From positions 1 to 32,735 of the forward strand of contig JAIYBC010000043.1 of assembly GCA_027488845.1 (NCBI GenBank): 32,735 nucleotides of DNA. The letters run 5' to 3'. The stretch comes from Verrucomicrobiales bacterium. GTDB taxonomy: Bacteria > Verrucomicrobiota > Verrucomicrobiia > Limisphaerales > UBA9464. Positions 14,747-22,122 of this stretch are shown piece by piece (positions within the stretch are counted from its first letter, which is position 1; the number at the start of each line of letters is the position of its first letter). The notes below the pieces were generated by a model. The model was not told the origin of the DNA. It was given only the letters and a program-made list of their open reading frames with translations, and searched no databases. Made by a program: the position numbers and the translations under genes.

Positions 14747-15829
14747 ATGTCTGAAACCAACGCAGTAACCGCTCCCGCCACCCCGAAAGGCCCGCCCATG
14801 GCCGTCGCGCGCGGGTTGCAGATCACCAACATGGACGAGCTCTGGCGCTTCGCCACGGCCGTCGCCAAGTCGGGCCTCGCGCCGAAAGGCATCGAGCATC
14901 CGGAAGCTATCTTCGTTGCCTTGGAGATGGGTCTTGAGGTCGGCCTCCCGCCGATGGCCGCGCTCCAGAACATCGCCGTCATCAATGGCCGGCCGTCCAT
15001 CTGGGGCGATGCCCAGCTTGCCGTGGTCCGCGGCACCGGTGACCTCGAAGAGTTCGCTGAGTGGTACGAGGCCAAGGGCACCAAGCTGCCGCGCAACCCG
15101 GCCACGTTCTTCGACGACACCTCGGCCGTTTGCCGGGTGAAGCGCCGCGGGTTCGAAGCGGTCGAGGTTGGTTTCTCCGTCGCTGAAGCCAAGACGGCGA
15201 ACCTGTGGGGCAAGTCCGGCCCGTGGTCGCAATACCCGGCCCGGATGCTGAAGTTCCGCGCCCGCTCGTTCGCTCTGCGTGACACGTTCGGCGACGCGCT
15301 CAAGGGCCTACGGGCTGCCGAAGAGGTCCAGGACGATCCGCAGGAGCTTAACGTCACCCCGCCGCCGTCGTCTGATGCGCCGGCTTCGGCTGCCCCGGGC
15401 GCTCCGACCTTCCGTCGGCGTCGCGAGAAGGCGGCCGAGACTCCGGCGGAGGCCAGCCCCGCAACCGCCGCGCAGCCTGCTGCTCCCGTGCCTGCCGAGC
15501 CGTCGACCACCACGGCGGACGGGCTCGCGAATGAGGCCATCGCCGCGGCGGCCTCGGCTGCGGCTCCGACATCTGCTCCGGTTGCTCCCGCGATCCCCGA
15601 CGTCACTACCGACCCGCACGGGTTCATCCAGTTCAAGCTCGGGCAGTACGGGGTCAAATTCGACGACTTTCGAGACTGGTTGAAGATCGCCGGGCACTTC
15701 GAGCAGGCCGATTCGATGGCGGACATCAATGACCTTCCGAGGTCAGTCGCGGTCAAGATCACCGCCGACGGCTGCGCGTTCCTCAAGAAGTGCTGCACGA
15801 TCTACGGGAAGACAGGGGGTGCTAGGTGA
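14747..15829 (+). CDS. recT: RecT-family single-strand annealing protein
   Basis: The 360-residue protein matches the phage RecT-type pattern in its first ~200 residues: RFATAVAKSGLAPKGIEHPE, ALEMGLEVGLPPMAALQNIA, VINGRPSIWGDAQLAV, then a late YPARMLKFRARSFALRDTFG block. RecT proteins anneal complementary strands after an exonuclease resects the ends, promoting phage recombination. The C-terminal half is Ala/Pro-rich (~205-285) with a short conserved-looking end (LGQYGVKFDDFRDWLKIAGH). It lies upstream of a RecE-type exonuclease, RusA and SSB, the usual phage recombination set. Its end (GGGGGTGCTAGGTGA) again encodes Gly-Gly-Ala-Arg-stop and serves the next gene. Confidence 0.85.
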   Translation: MSETNAVTAPATPKGPPMAVARGLQITNMDELWRFATAVAKSGLAPKGIEHPEAIFVALEMGLEVGLPPMAALQNIAVINGRPSIWGDAQLAVVRGTGDLEEFAEWYEAKGTKLPRNPATFFDDTSAVCRVKRRGFEAVEVGFSVAEAKTANLWGKSGPWSQYPARMLKFRARSFALRDTFGDALKGLRAAEEVQDDPQELNVTPPPSSDAPASAAPGAPTFRRRREKAAETPAEASPATAAQPAAPVPAEPSTTTADGLANEAIAAAASAAAPTSAPVAPAIPDVTTDPHGFIQFKLGQYGVKFDDFRDWLKIAGHFEQADSMADINDLPRSVAVKITADGCAFLKKCCTIYGKTGGAR

Positions 15830-16635
15830 GCCTCCTGACCGTCCAGAGCACCGCTGGCGTCGCCGTCGAGTTCGTCGCGGAAGCCTACCCGAAGCGGGAC
15901 AAGGCCGTCGCGTTGGCCTCCGAGATTCTCGTGGTCGTCAATTCAGGACAGCAGGCCACAGCGGTCGCCGCGCTTCGGGCCTTGAAGGGCATCTCCAAGG
16001 AGGTCGAGGCATCCCGGAAGTCGGCGAAGGCGCCGGTGCTGGATCTAGGGAAGCGGGTCGACGCCATCGCGGAACAGTTCGCGGCGCCGGTCGTCGCGGA
16101 GGAACAGCGCCTGACCAAGCTCCTGACCGACTTTGAGGTCGAGCAGCAGCGGCTCCGGGACGAGGAAGCCCGCAAGGCCCAGGCCGATGCCGACCGCCTC
16201 GCCGCCGCAGAGCGGAAGAAGGCTGATGCTCTCCGCGCCCAGCAGTCGGAGGCGGAGCGCGAGCTTGCCGCGGCCCGCGAAGCTGCCGGAAACGCCGAGA
16301 CGAAGGAGGAACTCGCCACGGCACGAATCGCAGTCGAAGCGGCGCTCCGCCGTGTCCTCGACCTCGGCGGCCGGATCGAGTCTGCCAATGACGCCGCCGT
16401 GGTCGCCCAGGCGTTCCCGACGCCGGTCCCGAAGGCCGCAGCACCGGCCGGGCTCGCGGCCCAGCAGTCGTGGACCTTCGAGATCCTCGACCTCAAGGCC
16501 TTCGCCGCCGCTTGTCCCGACCTGGTCGAGATCTCGCCGAAGCGTTCCGCGATCCTCGCGATGATCCGCGATGGCGCCCGCCAACTCCCTCACGCCCGGA
16601 TCTTCCAAGAGGTCCGGATCTCCGTCCGCGCCTGA
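15826..16635 (+). CDS. phage coiled-coil protein of the recombination cluster
   Basis: The 269-residue protein starts at GTG 15826 in a four-base overlap with recT. The first ~95 residues are helical (AEAYPKRDKAVALASEILVV ... LGKRVDAIAEQFAAPVVAEE), followed by a long Ala/Glu/Arg coiled coil (~95-175). A small C-terminal domain ends it (WTFEILDLKAFAAACPDLVE, then ISPKRSAILAMIRDGARQLP). Similar proteins of unknown function sit between recT and recE-type genes in other phages. A scaffold or partner role for the recombinase is inferred from position only. Confidence 0.75.
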   Translation: MSLLTVQSTAGVAVEFVAEAYPKRDKAVALASEILVVVNSGQQATAVAALRALKGISKEVEASRKSAKAPVLDLGKRVDAIAEQFAAPVVAEEQRLTKLLTDFEVEQQRLRDEEARKAQADADRLAAAERKKADALRAQQSEAERELAAAREAAGNAETKEELATARIAVEAALRRVLDLGGRIESANDAAVVAQAFPTPVPKAAAPAGLAAQQSWTFEILDLKAFAAACPDLVEISPKRSAILAMIRDGARQLPHARIFQEVRISVRA

Positions 16636-16656
16636 ACTGCCAACGAACGAACCACC

Positions 16657-17019
16657 ATGAGCGACCAGAAAACCGAACTCGCCAGACAGCGGATCGCCAA
16701 GGCGAAGGAGATCCTCGACGAGGTCCGCGACCTCTTCGTCAACGCCGTCCCTGTCCTGTGGGACATGAATCGGGACGACATCAAGCTGGCCATCGAAGCC
16801 GCCGTGGAGGCGGCACAGGAGAAGCAGGAGGAATCCGAAACTCCGGTTGAAGCGAAGATCAGCCTTCCGATCACCTGCAAGTGGAGCCTCTACCGGCGGG
16901 AAATCAGTTTCGAGATGCCGGTCACGATCAAGCGGGTCGCGAAGGTGTCCGAGGAGCTGGCGGATCCGAACCAGCCTGACCTTCCGATGGGTGAGGCGAA
17001 TGGAGGCGGCCGTGTCTGA
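16657..17019 (+). CDS. phage protein of unknown function, 120 residues
   Basis: The protein begins MSDQKTELARQRIAKAKEIL. It has a helical, acidic first half (KAKEILDEVRDLFVNAVPVL ... AIEAAVEAAQEKQEESET) and a beta-like second half (AKISLPITCKWSLYRREISF, then EMPVTIKRVAKVS). No family recognised. The stop at 17019 overlaps the likely GTG start of the exonuclease gene, and a GGAGG inside this gene's end serves as that gene's ribosome site. Confidence 0.7.
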   Translation: MSDQKTELARQRIAKAKEILDEVRDLFVNAVPVLWDMNRDDIKLAIEAAVEAAQEKQEESETPVEAKISLPITCKWSLYRREISFEMPVTIKRVAKVSEELADPNQPDLPMGEANGGGRV

Positions 17020-17881
17020 CGCCTTCGAGCCCAACCAGCCGGGCGTCTTCGACATCCCGGCGGAGACCTACCACCGCGCCCCCGGAGTCTCGAACTCCAT
17101 GCTCGGCGAGATGGATCCGCCCGCCCGCCTTCCGGCCTACCTTGCCACGCCTCGCGAGGTCACCCCGTGGATGGTCATGGGGACCCTGATTCACCAACGG
17201 GTCCTGGAGCCGAACAGGCCGCTTCCGAAGCTGGCGATCCGGCCGGCGAAATACGGACCGGACGGGAAGGACTGGAACGGCAACGCTACCGAGTGCAAGG
17301 CGTGGCTACGTGTTCAGTTACAGGCCGGCCGCATCGTCCAGACTCAGGCGGAGGCGGACCGCGTCACCGGTTGCGTCGACGCGATCCTCAAGCACCCAAC
17401 CTGTCAGGACATTTTCGCTGCCGGTCGCTCCGAGGTCTCGATCTTCAACCGGCTCGATGTCGGTGGAGGCAGGGTCCTGACCAAGGCCCGCCTCGATTGG
17501 ATCCCGGACGACTCCGATTCCATCGTCGACGTGAAGAAGGTCGGGAAGGGGAAGGCCGCGGCCGAGGAGTTCATCAAGCTGGCCATCGAGCGGCGCTACC
17601 ACGTCCAGGCGGCCTCCTACCGCCACAACTGGAACGCCCAGATGGGCACCACGGATCCCCGCGAGAAGTTCACCTTCGTCGTCGTGGAGGACGAGGCTCC
17701 GTACCTGGTCAACGTCATCGCCCTCGGTTGGCGGACGATGGAGCTGGGGCTGGATCTCTACTTCGAAGACCTCGACCTCTACCGCAGGTGTCTGGAGGCG
17801 AACCGCTGGGCCGGATACGGCGACGAGCCGAAGGTCGTAGAGGCGCCTGAATGGGTGTTCCGGAAGGGAGGGCGGCTGTGA
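17012..17881 (+). CDS. recE: RecE-type PD-(D/E)XK exonuclease
   Basis: The ~289-residue protein matches the phage RecE/DUF3799 nuclease pattern: IPAETYHRAPGVSNSMLGEM at the start, GTLIHQRVLEP, AEVSIFNR-like strand (GRSEVSIFNRLD), ARLDWIPDD, then VDVKKVGKGKAAAEEF, and RYHVQAASYRHNW. The Asp in LDWI, the Asp-x-Lys in VDVKK, and the Gln/Tyr helix are the expected metal site. It would degrade one strand of duplex DNA ends, handing 3' tails to the RecT protein. GTG 17012 has GGAGG five bases upstream; ATG 17000 is the alternative. It precedes rusA with a one-base overlap (TGATG). Confidence 0.85.
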   Translation: MSDAFEPNQPGVFDIPAETYHRAPGVSNSMLGEMDPPARLPAYLATPREVTPWMVMGTLIHQRVLEPNRPLPKLAIRPAKYGPDGKDWNGNATECKAWLRVQLQAGRIVQTQAEADRVTGCVDAILKHPTCQDIFAAGRSEVSIFNRLDVGGGRVLTKARLDWIPDDSDSIVDVKKVGKGKAAAEEFIKLAIERRYHVQAASYRHNWNAQMGTTDPREKFTFVVVEDEAPYLVNVIALGWRTMELGLDLYFEDLDLYRRCLEANRWAGYGDEPKVVEAPEWVFRKGGRL

Positions 17882-18306
17882 TGTCCCTGTCCTTCTACGT
17901 CCACGGAACCCCTGTCGGCCAACCGCGGCCGCGGGCCTGTATCCGAGGTAGACACGCCGGGATGTACGACCCCGGCACGGCCGACGCATGGAAGGCGCAG
18001 GTAGCCGCCGAGGCGAGGCGCGCATGGGGCGGTCGCCAGTTCACCGGCCCAGTGAAGCTGTCCCTTCAGGTCTGGATGCCACGGCCGAAGTCGCACCTTC
18101 GGTCGACAGGGGAGATCAAGCCAAGCGCCCCGCGCTGGCACATCGCGAAGCCCGACCTCGACAACATCGAGAAGGCCATCAAGGACGCCATCACAACGGC
18201 TGGCGTCTGGAAGGACGACAGCCTCGTCTGCGCGGTCGGTAAAACCAAGATGTACGCGGTCAACGAGCCGGGGGCGTCGATCCGGATCGAGGAGATTGTC
18301 GAATGA
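17881..18306 (+). CDS. rusA: RusA-type Holliday junction resolvase
   Basis: The 141-residue protein has the RusA layout: SFYVHGTPVGQPRPRACIRG at the start, then the acidic active-site motif KPDLDNIEKAIKDAI, and GVWKDDSLV. These supply the Asp cluster and Lys that bind metal and cut four-way junctions. Length is close to the usual ~120-140. A GGGAGG lies ~8 bases upstream of ATG 17881. In this operon it would resolve recombination intermediates or trim branches before packaging. Confidence 0.92.
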   Translation: MSLSFYVHGTPVGQPRPRACIRGRHAGMYDPGTADAWKAQVAAEARRAWGGRQFTGPVKLSLQVWMPRPKSHLRSTGEIKPSAPRWHIAKPDLDNIEKAIKDAITTAGVWKDDSLVCAVGKTKMYAVNEPGASIRIEEIVE

Positions 18307-18773
18307 ACGTCGTCATTCTCACCGGGAATCTCGCCCGCGATCCCGAGACCCGGGTCACGCCGAAAGGGACCGCCGTCACCGAGGCCACCATCTGCGTCTC
18401 CGAGAAGCGCACCGACGACGCTGGGCAGGTAAAGGAAATCACCGCCTACGTCGGGCTCGTCTTCTTCGGACCGCGTGCCGAGGCCTTCGCCAAGTACCAC
18501 CGCAAGGGATACCGCGCATCCATCCGGGGGAAGATCGTCCAGGACTCGTGGGAGGACAAAACCACGGGGAAGAAGCAGACGAAGACCAAGGTGCAGGTCG
18601 AGGACTGGGAGTTCGCCGGTCCGAAGCCGGCGGACAGCCAATTGTCACCGCCGCCTTCACGCTTCGTCCCGGGCAACGATGACCGCCCGCCGTCGTCCGA
18701 GTGGCCCGCGCCCGGGGCTGACACTCCGGGATCCGGCACCCCGCCGCCGGAGGACGATGATTTCCCGTTCTGA
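18303..18773 (+). CDS. ssb: single-stranded DNA-binding protein
   Basis: The 156-residue protein shows the SSB OB-fold order: MNVVILTGNLARDPETRVTP, VTEATICVSEK, AYVGLVFFGPRAEAFAKYHR and ASIRGKIVQDSWEDKTTGKK. A disordered Pro/Gly/Ser tail ends in the acidic tip PEDDDFPF that in other SSBs recruits partner proteins. It starts in an ATGA overlap with rusA. As phage SSB it would coat single strands during replication and recombination. Confidence 0.95.
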   Translation: MNVVILTGNLARDPETRVTPKGTAVTEATICVSEKRTDDAGQVKEITAYVGLVFFGPRAEAFAKYHRKGYRASIRGKIVQDSWEDKTTGKKQTKTKVQVEDWEFAGPKPADSQLSPPPSRFVPGNDDRPPSSEWPAPGADTPGSGTPPPEDDDFPF

Positions 18774-18779
18774 TCGACC

Positions 18780-19004
18780 ATGAACGCCCATCAAGATCCC
18801 CGACTCGGCGACGCCGTGAACCAGGCCGCCCGTGACCTTCCCGAGAGCTGGCAGCTCGTCATCGTGATCGAGAACGGCGCGGCCGAGGTCGTCTTATTCA
18901 GGCCATCCGGTGTCGAGGTGATGCTCCCCAGTTCCGACGAACCTCTTCTCTCCGATCGAGTCCGCACGGCCGTCGAGGCCGCGAAGAAAGAGGCCAATCC
19001 ATGA
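18780..19004 (+). CDS. small phage protein of unknown function
   Basis: The 74-residue protein begins MNAHQDPRLGDAVNQAARDL and has a strand pair (WQLVIVIENGAAEVVLFRPS) then a helix (SDRVRTAVEAAKKE). No known motif. It starts six bases after ssb and its stop overlaps the next ATG by four bases. Confidence 0.65.
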   Translation: MNAHQDPRLGDAVNQAARDLPESWQLVIVIENGAAEVVLFRPSGVEVMLPSSDEPLLSDRVRTAVEAAKKEANP

Positions 19005-19222
19005 TCGAGTTCCAGACCCCGCGGACTGACTCCGTGGCCGACCTCCGGACGGCTCACCAAGCCGACTTGTCCCGCCTCTCCGACGAGGCCCGCTACCGCT
19101 TCCACGAGCGGCTTGGGATCCTCGCTGAATCCGCCACCCCGACCGCCTCTCAGGTGGCCCTCGCTTGGCGCGAGGCCGCCGCCTACGACCGCGCAGCTAC
19201 CGCCGCGTCCCCCATCAGATAG
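19001..19222 (+). CDS. small helical phage protein of unknown function
   Basis: The 73-residue protein begins MIEFQTPRTDSVADLRTAHQ and is mostly helical (ADLSRLSDEARYRFHERLGI, then ASQVALAWREAAAYDRA). No family recognised. It starts in an ATGA overlap with its upstream neighbour and ends eight bases before queC, so it belongs to the same transcript. Confidence 0.6.
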   Translation: MIEFQTPRTDSVADLRTAHQADLSRLSDEARYRFHERLGILAESATPTASQVALAWREAAAYDRAATAASPIR

Positions 19223-19230
19223 GCAGCACC

Positions 19231-19806
19231 ATGATCCCGAAAACCATCATCCATCTCCTCTCCGGCGGTCTGGACTCGACCGTGCTCCTCTACGACCTCG
19301 TCAACCAAGGCCATCGCATCCACGCCTTGGTCATCGACTACGGTCAGTCCCACATCAAAGAGGCGCTCTTCGCGTCTGACCATTGCGAACGCCTTTGCGT
19401 GAAGGCGACACATCTTCAGATGCCCAGGCTGCGCGGGTCAAAGCTGACCGACGGAGTCGGCACTTACGTCGTCCCAAACCGCAATGCCGTCCTGCTCTCG
19501 ATCGCCTGCAATCTCGCCGTGACCGCGAACTCCGAGGCGGTGACGGTGGGGTCGAATTTTGACGACGCGGCTGGATTCCCCGACTGCCGGCCCGAGTTTG
19601 TCGCCGCCTTCAACAGTGCCCTGGTCGCCGCTGAGGTGCCGGTCGAGGTCTGCGCGCCCTACATCGGGAAAACCAAGCGCGAGATCGTCCAGATAGGACG
19701 CCAGCTCGGCGTGTCGTTCCCACTGACGTGGTCGTGCTACGTCAAAGGAGAGGATCAGTGCGGCACCTGCCCGGCCTGCGTGAAGCGTCTGGAGGCGCTC
19801 CGATGA
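19231..19806 (+). CDS. queC: QueC, 7-cyano-7-deazaguanine (preQ0) synthase
   Basis: The 191-residue protein has the PP-loop LLSGGLDSTVLL (Ser11-Ser16), DYGQSHIKEA, VVPNRNAVLLSIACNLA, VGSNFDDAAGFPDCR and a C-terminal zinc site of four cysteines (SCY at 169, then C177, C180, C183 in QCGTCPACVKR). All key QueC elements are present. QueC uses ATP and ammonia to turn 7-carboxy-7-deazaguanine into preQ0. It is a little shorter than typical cellular QueC (~220). I chose ATG 19231; the frame is open further upstream through the previous gene. The next gene starts inside its stop (ATGATG/TGATG) and is a TGT-like enzyme, so the preQ0 is probably meant for phage DNA and not tRNA. QueD, QueE and FolE are not in the window. 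Confidence 0.92.
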   Translation: MIPKTIIHLLSGGLDSTVLLYDLVNQGHRIHALVIDYGQSHIKEALFASDHCERLCVKATHLQMPRLRGSKLTDGVGTYVVPNRNAVLLSIACNLAVTANSEAVTVGSNFDDAAGFPDCRPEFVAAFNSALVAAEVPVEVCAPYIGKTKREIVQIGRQLGVSFPLTWSCYVKGEDQCGTCPACVKRLEALR

Positions 19807-20501
19807 TCGTCATGCCGGCCAACTCGACCGGATGGTTCTGGCATTGCCTTGCTCGCGAAACAGGGCGAATCGGGCACCTCTACTCCCCCGGGGCTCAGCG
19901 CGGTCCGTGGCCTTGGTTCCCATTCGCCCTCGACAATGGTGCCTTCGCCTGTTGGGAGCCGACGTCGAACACTTTCAACCAAGCCCGATGGAAGAAGACC
20001 GAGCCTCTTTGGCGGCATCTCCTGTTTTGGGCTCAGGCTGCACCTGTCCGTCCCCGCTGGGCCATCGTCCCGGACATCCCGGGGAACTCCGATGCCACGC
20101 TCGAACGCTGGGTCACCTTCGCGCCTATCGTTGAAGCCGCCGGCATCCCGCTCGCCATTGCCTGCCAAGATGGAATGACGCCGTCCGATGTTCGGTCACT
20201 GAGTCCAGCGCCGGCCGTCGTCGCCATTGGCGGATCAACGGAGTGGAAGTGGAAGACGGTCGAGCAGTGGTGCGAGGAGTTCCCGCGGGTCCACCTCCTC
20301 CGCTGCAATATGCCAGACAGGCTTGAGCTTCTTGAAAGGCTCGGGTGCGAGAGCACCGACGGGACGGGGTGGAACCGCGGCGACACCAACCAAACAGCCG
20401 GCCTCGAATCCTGGGCGAGAAGCCGACCGAAGCCGCGGATCGATTCCCTATGGCCGTTCGTCTGCAAGGCCAAGGACTCCCATCAACTCACTTTCGCATG
20501 A
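19803..20501 (+). CDS. TGT-like deazaguanine base-exchange enzyme, DpdA2 type
   Basis: The ~232-residue protein looks like the short phage DpdA family. It has LDNGAFACW (Asp44; equivalent to the TDSGGFQ Asp of tRNA-guanine transglycosylase), VPDIPGNSDATLERW (~89-103), IACQDGM (~119-125), AIGGSTEWKWK (~141-151) and HLLRCNM ... LGCESTDGTGWNRGD, where Asp186 matches the TGT nucleophile. DpdA proteins swap guanine in DNA for preQ0 or derivatives. It starts at the ATG overlapping the end of queC, so the two are translationally coupled. Compared with DpdA of the bacterial dpd island it is much shorter, as in phage enzymes. The assignment rests on recalled motif patterns. Confidence 0.8.
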   Translation: MIVMPANSTGWFWHCLARETGRIGHLYSPGAQRGPWPWFPFALDNGAFACWEPTSNTFNQARWKKTEPLWRHLLFWAQAAPVRPRWAIVPDIPGNSDATLERWVTFAPIVEAAGIPLAIACQDGMTPSDVRSLSPAPAVVAIGGSTEWKWKTVEQWCEEFPRVHLLRCNMPDRLELLERLGCESTDGTGWNRGDTNQTAGLESWARSRPKPRIDSLWPFVCKAKDSHQLTFA

Positions 20502-20626
20502 CTTACCCGACGTTCACTCACTCCGGTTGGCGCGTCTGGACCGTGACGGACGGCCTCCAAGTCTTCGCCCGCCACGCGCCGCTGTCCGTCATGCTCCGGG
20601 GAGTCTTCGGGTGTATCCGCCAATGA
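20498..20626 (+). CDS. very small phage protein
   Basis: The 42-residue frame begins MTYPTFTHSGWRVWTVTDGL and is bracketed by ATGA overlaps at both ends (with the DpdA-like gene and the replication gene). That coupling is the main support. The aromatic strand-like pattern (WRVWTVTDGLQVFARHA) could form a small beta sheet. No known function. Confidence 0.5.
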   Translation: MTYPTFTHSGWRVWTVTDGLQVFARHAPLSVMLRGVFGCIRQ

Positions 20627-21585
20627 GAATCCGAACCATCAAGCCCGAGTTCTGGACCGACAAGAAGGTGGCCAGTTGGGACCACTTCACGCGCCTTCTC
20701 TACATCGGACTCTGGTCGGCCGCGGACGATCATGGCCGAGGATCCGCAGAGGCCGCACGGTTGGCTGCCGAGCTGTTTCCTTACGACCTCTCGCGAGACC
20801 CTATCGAGATCCTCGCGAGAGTCGCGGCGAGTCTCGACACCATCGCCAAGAGCGGCCGAATCGCACTTTACGCCGTCGACAGCGAAAGATTCTACGAAGT
20901 CGCCCACTGGTCACGCCATCAGCGGGTCGACAACGCTGGAAAGCCCAAAGTACCAGCACCTTCGGAGGGTTCCCCTGTGGATCCTCGCGAGATTCGCCGC
21001 GACTCGCCGCGATCCGCCGCTGGAACAGGGATCAGGGAACAGGGAGATGGAACAGGGATCAGGGAACAGGTGGGCGCACAAAGCGCCACCGAGCCAGCCG
21101 ACGAGAAGTCCGAATCCCCGAAGAAGTACACCCAAGCCCGGATCGTCCTCCACGCGCTGAACGAAGCCGCCGGCCGGCACTACCGCGAGACCGAGACGAA
21201 CCTGGATTTCATCCGCTGCCGGTTGGAAGAGCCCGACGTCACCGTCGACGGCTGCATCGCGATGATCCGCCGGCAGGTCGCCCGCTGGGGCAGCGACCCG
21301 AAGATGGCCGAGTTCCTCCGCCCCGAGACCCTGTTCAACCGCACGAAGTTCGATTCGTACTATGCCAACCGAGACCTGCCCGCAGAGACCGCTGGAAACG
21401 GAAACGGCCAGCGCATTGGAGGCCCTAACCTCAACGCCCATGTCGCAGGCGTCGCCGACCGAATTCGGGAACGCCGTGAGCAATGGGACCGCGAAGACCC
21501 CGACGCTCCCCCTCCGGGGTTTGAACGAGAACCCAAGCTGGCGCTCCCGGGTCTTGGGTCTAACGGAAACCCACCCCAAGGTTGA
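20623..21585 (+). CDS. phage replication initiation protein with conserved phage C-terminal domain
   Basis: The 320-residue protein begins MRIRTIKPEFWTDKKVASWD, an N-terminal winged-helix type opening common in phage replisome organisers. The C-terminal block (~172-249) matches the conserved phage C-terminal domain TIGR02220/Phg_2220_C: VLHALNEAAGRHYRE, NLDFIRCRLEE, CIAMIRRQVARW, and SDPKMAEFLRPETLFN then TKFDSYYAN. These proteins bind the phage origin and recruit helicase. A linker at ~134-150 holds a two-copy GTGIREQ repeat, encoded by a 27-base tandem repeat at 21022-21070. The 3' end overlaps the helicase-loader frame by up to 224 bases. Confidence 0.85.
   Translation: MRIRTIKPEFWTDKKVASWDHFTRLLYIGLWSAADDHGRGSAEAARLAAELFPYDLSRDPIEILARVAASLDTIAKSGRIALYAVDSERFYEVAHWSRHQRVDNAGKPKVPAPSEGSPVDPREIRRDSPRSAAGTGIREQGDGTGIREQVGAQSATEPADEKSESPKKYTQARIVLHALNEAAGRHYRETETNLDFIRCRLEEPDVTVDGCIAMIRRQVARWGSDPKMAEFLRPETLFNRTKFDSYYANRDLPAETAGNGNGQRIGGPNLNAHVAGVADRIRERREQWDREDPDAPPPGFEREPKLALPGLGSNGNPPQG
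21022..21070. repeat. short tandem repeat in the replication gene linker
   Basis: Two copies of GGAACAGGGATCAGGGAACA at a 27-base period encode the duplicated GTGIREQ in the replication protein. Origin iterons of lambdoid phages often lie inside the O-type gene, so a role as an origin element is possible, but two copies are few. Confidence 0.5.
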
Positions 21586-22111
21586 GAAGCTCTCTCGGTG
21601 GGGCGAATGGTTTATCCGGAGGTCCTGCCTCAACGTCCGCGACAAGGGGACATGGCTCGTCATCTCCGGTCCAACGGGAGTTGGGAAGACCCACGTCGGC
21701 GAGGTTGCCGTTCGGTTCTTCAACGACTGGGCCGTGGACCTGTGCGTGGCTGGAGTCTGGAAAAACCACCGAGTCCCGACCGCCGCGTTCCTTGACTGGC
21801 CCAAGGCGATCCGCCGAACCGAAGAGAACGACCCGGAGATGGTTCTGCGCGACGCGCTCGAGTCCCAAGTCATCGTGATCGACGACGCCGGGGCCGAGGC
21901 CGACCGGTTCAAATCCGGTGCCGGTGCGGACCTGCTGCGCTCGTTCCTCAGCGACTGCGAACTGAAGTTTGTGCTGCTGACCACGAATGTCCCCAGGGCC
22001 GAGTGGACCGAGAAATTCGGCGACCGCGTGGCAGACCGCCTGAATGCCGCGCATCACCACGACATGACCGGGGCGCCGTCCTACCGGCCCCGGCTCAAGG
22101 GCGCCAACTGA
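21362..22111 (+). CDS. DnaC/IstB-type AAA+ helicase loader
   Basis: The frame gives up to 249 residues with Walker A ISGPTGVGKTHVGEV (~101-115), Walker B VIVIDDAGAEADR (~170-182), a sensor-1 segment KFVLLTTN, and the arginine-bearing FGDRVADRLNAAHHH. This is the DnaC-like loader fold, which places the replicative helicase on single-stranded DNA at the origin. The recognisable domain begins only at ~75. The start is uncertain: ATG 21362, ATG 21440, GTG 21476 and TTG 21554 are all in frame and all lie inside the upstream replication gene. None has a strong ribosome site. The product is probably a partner of the preceding initiator. Confidence 0.8.
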   Translation: MPTETCPQRPLETETASALEALTSTPMSQASPTEFGNAVSNGTAKTPTLPLRGLNENPSWRSRVLGLTETHPKVEKLSRWGEWFIRRSCLNVRDKGTWLVISGPTGVGKTHVGEVAVRFFNDWAVDLCVAGVWKNHRVPTAAFLDWPKAIRRTEENDPEMVLRDALESQVIVIDDAGAEADRFKSGAGADLLRSFLSDCELKFVLLTTNVPRAEWTEKFGDRVADRLNAAHHHDMTGAPSYRPRLKGAN

Positions 22112-22122
22112 CCACCCACCGA

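Noticed and set aside
14129-15232. Long minus-strand frames opposite the HTH/transglycosylase and recT genes
   Set aside because: They lack motifs, have shadow composition, and contradict the tightly coupled plus-strand operon.
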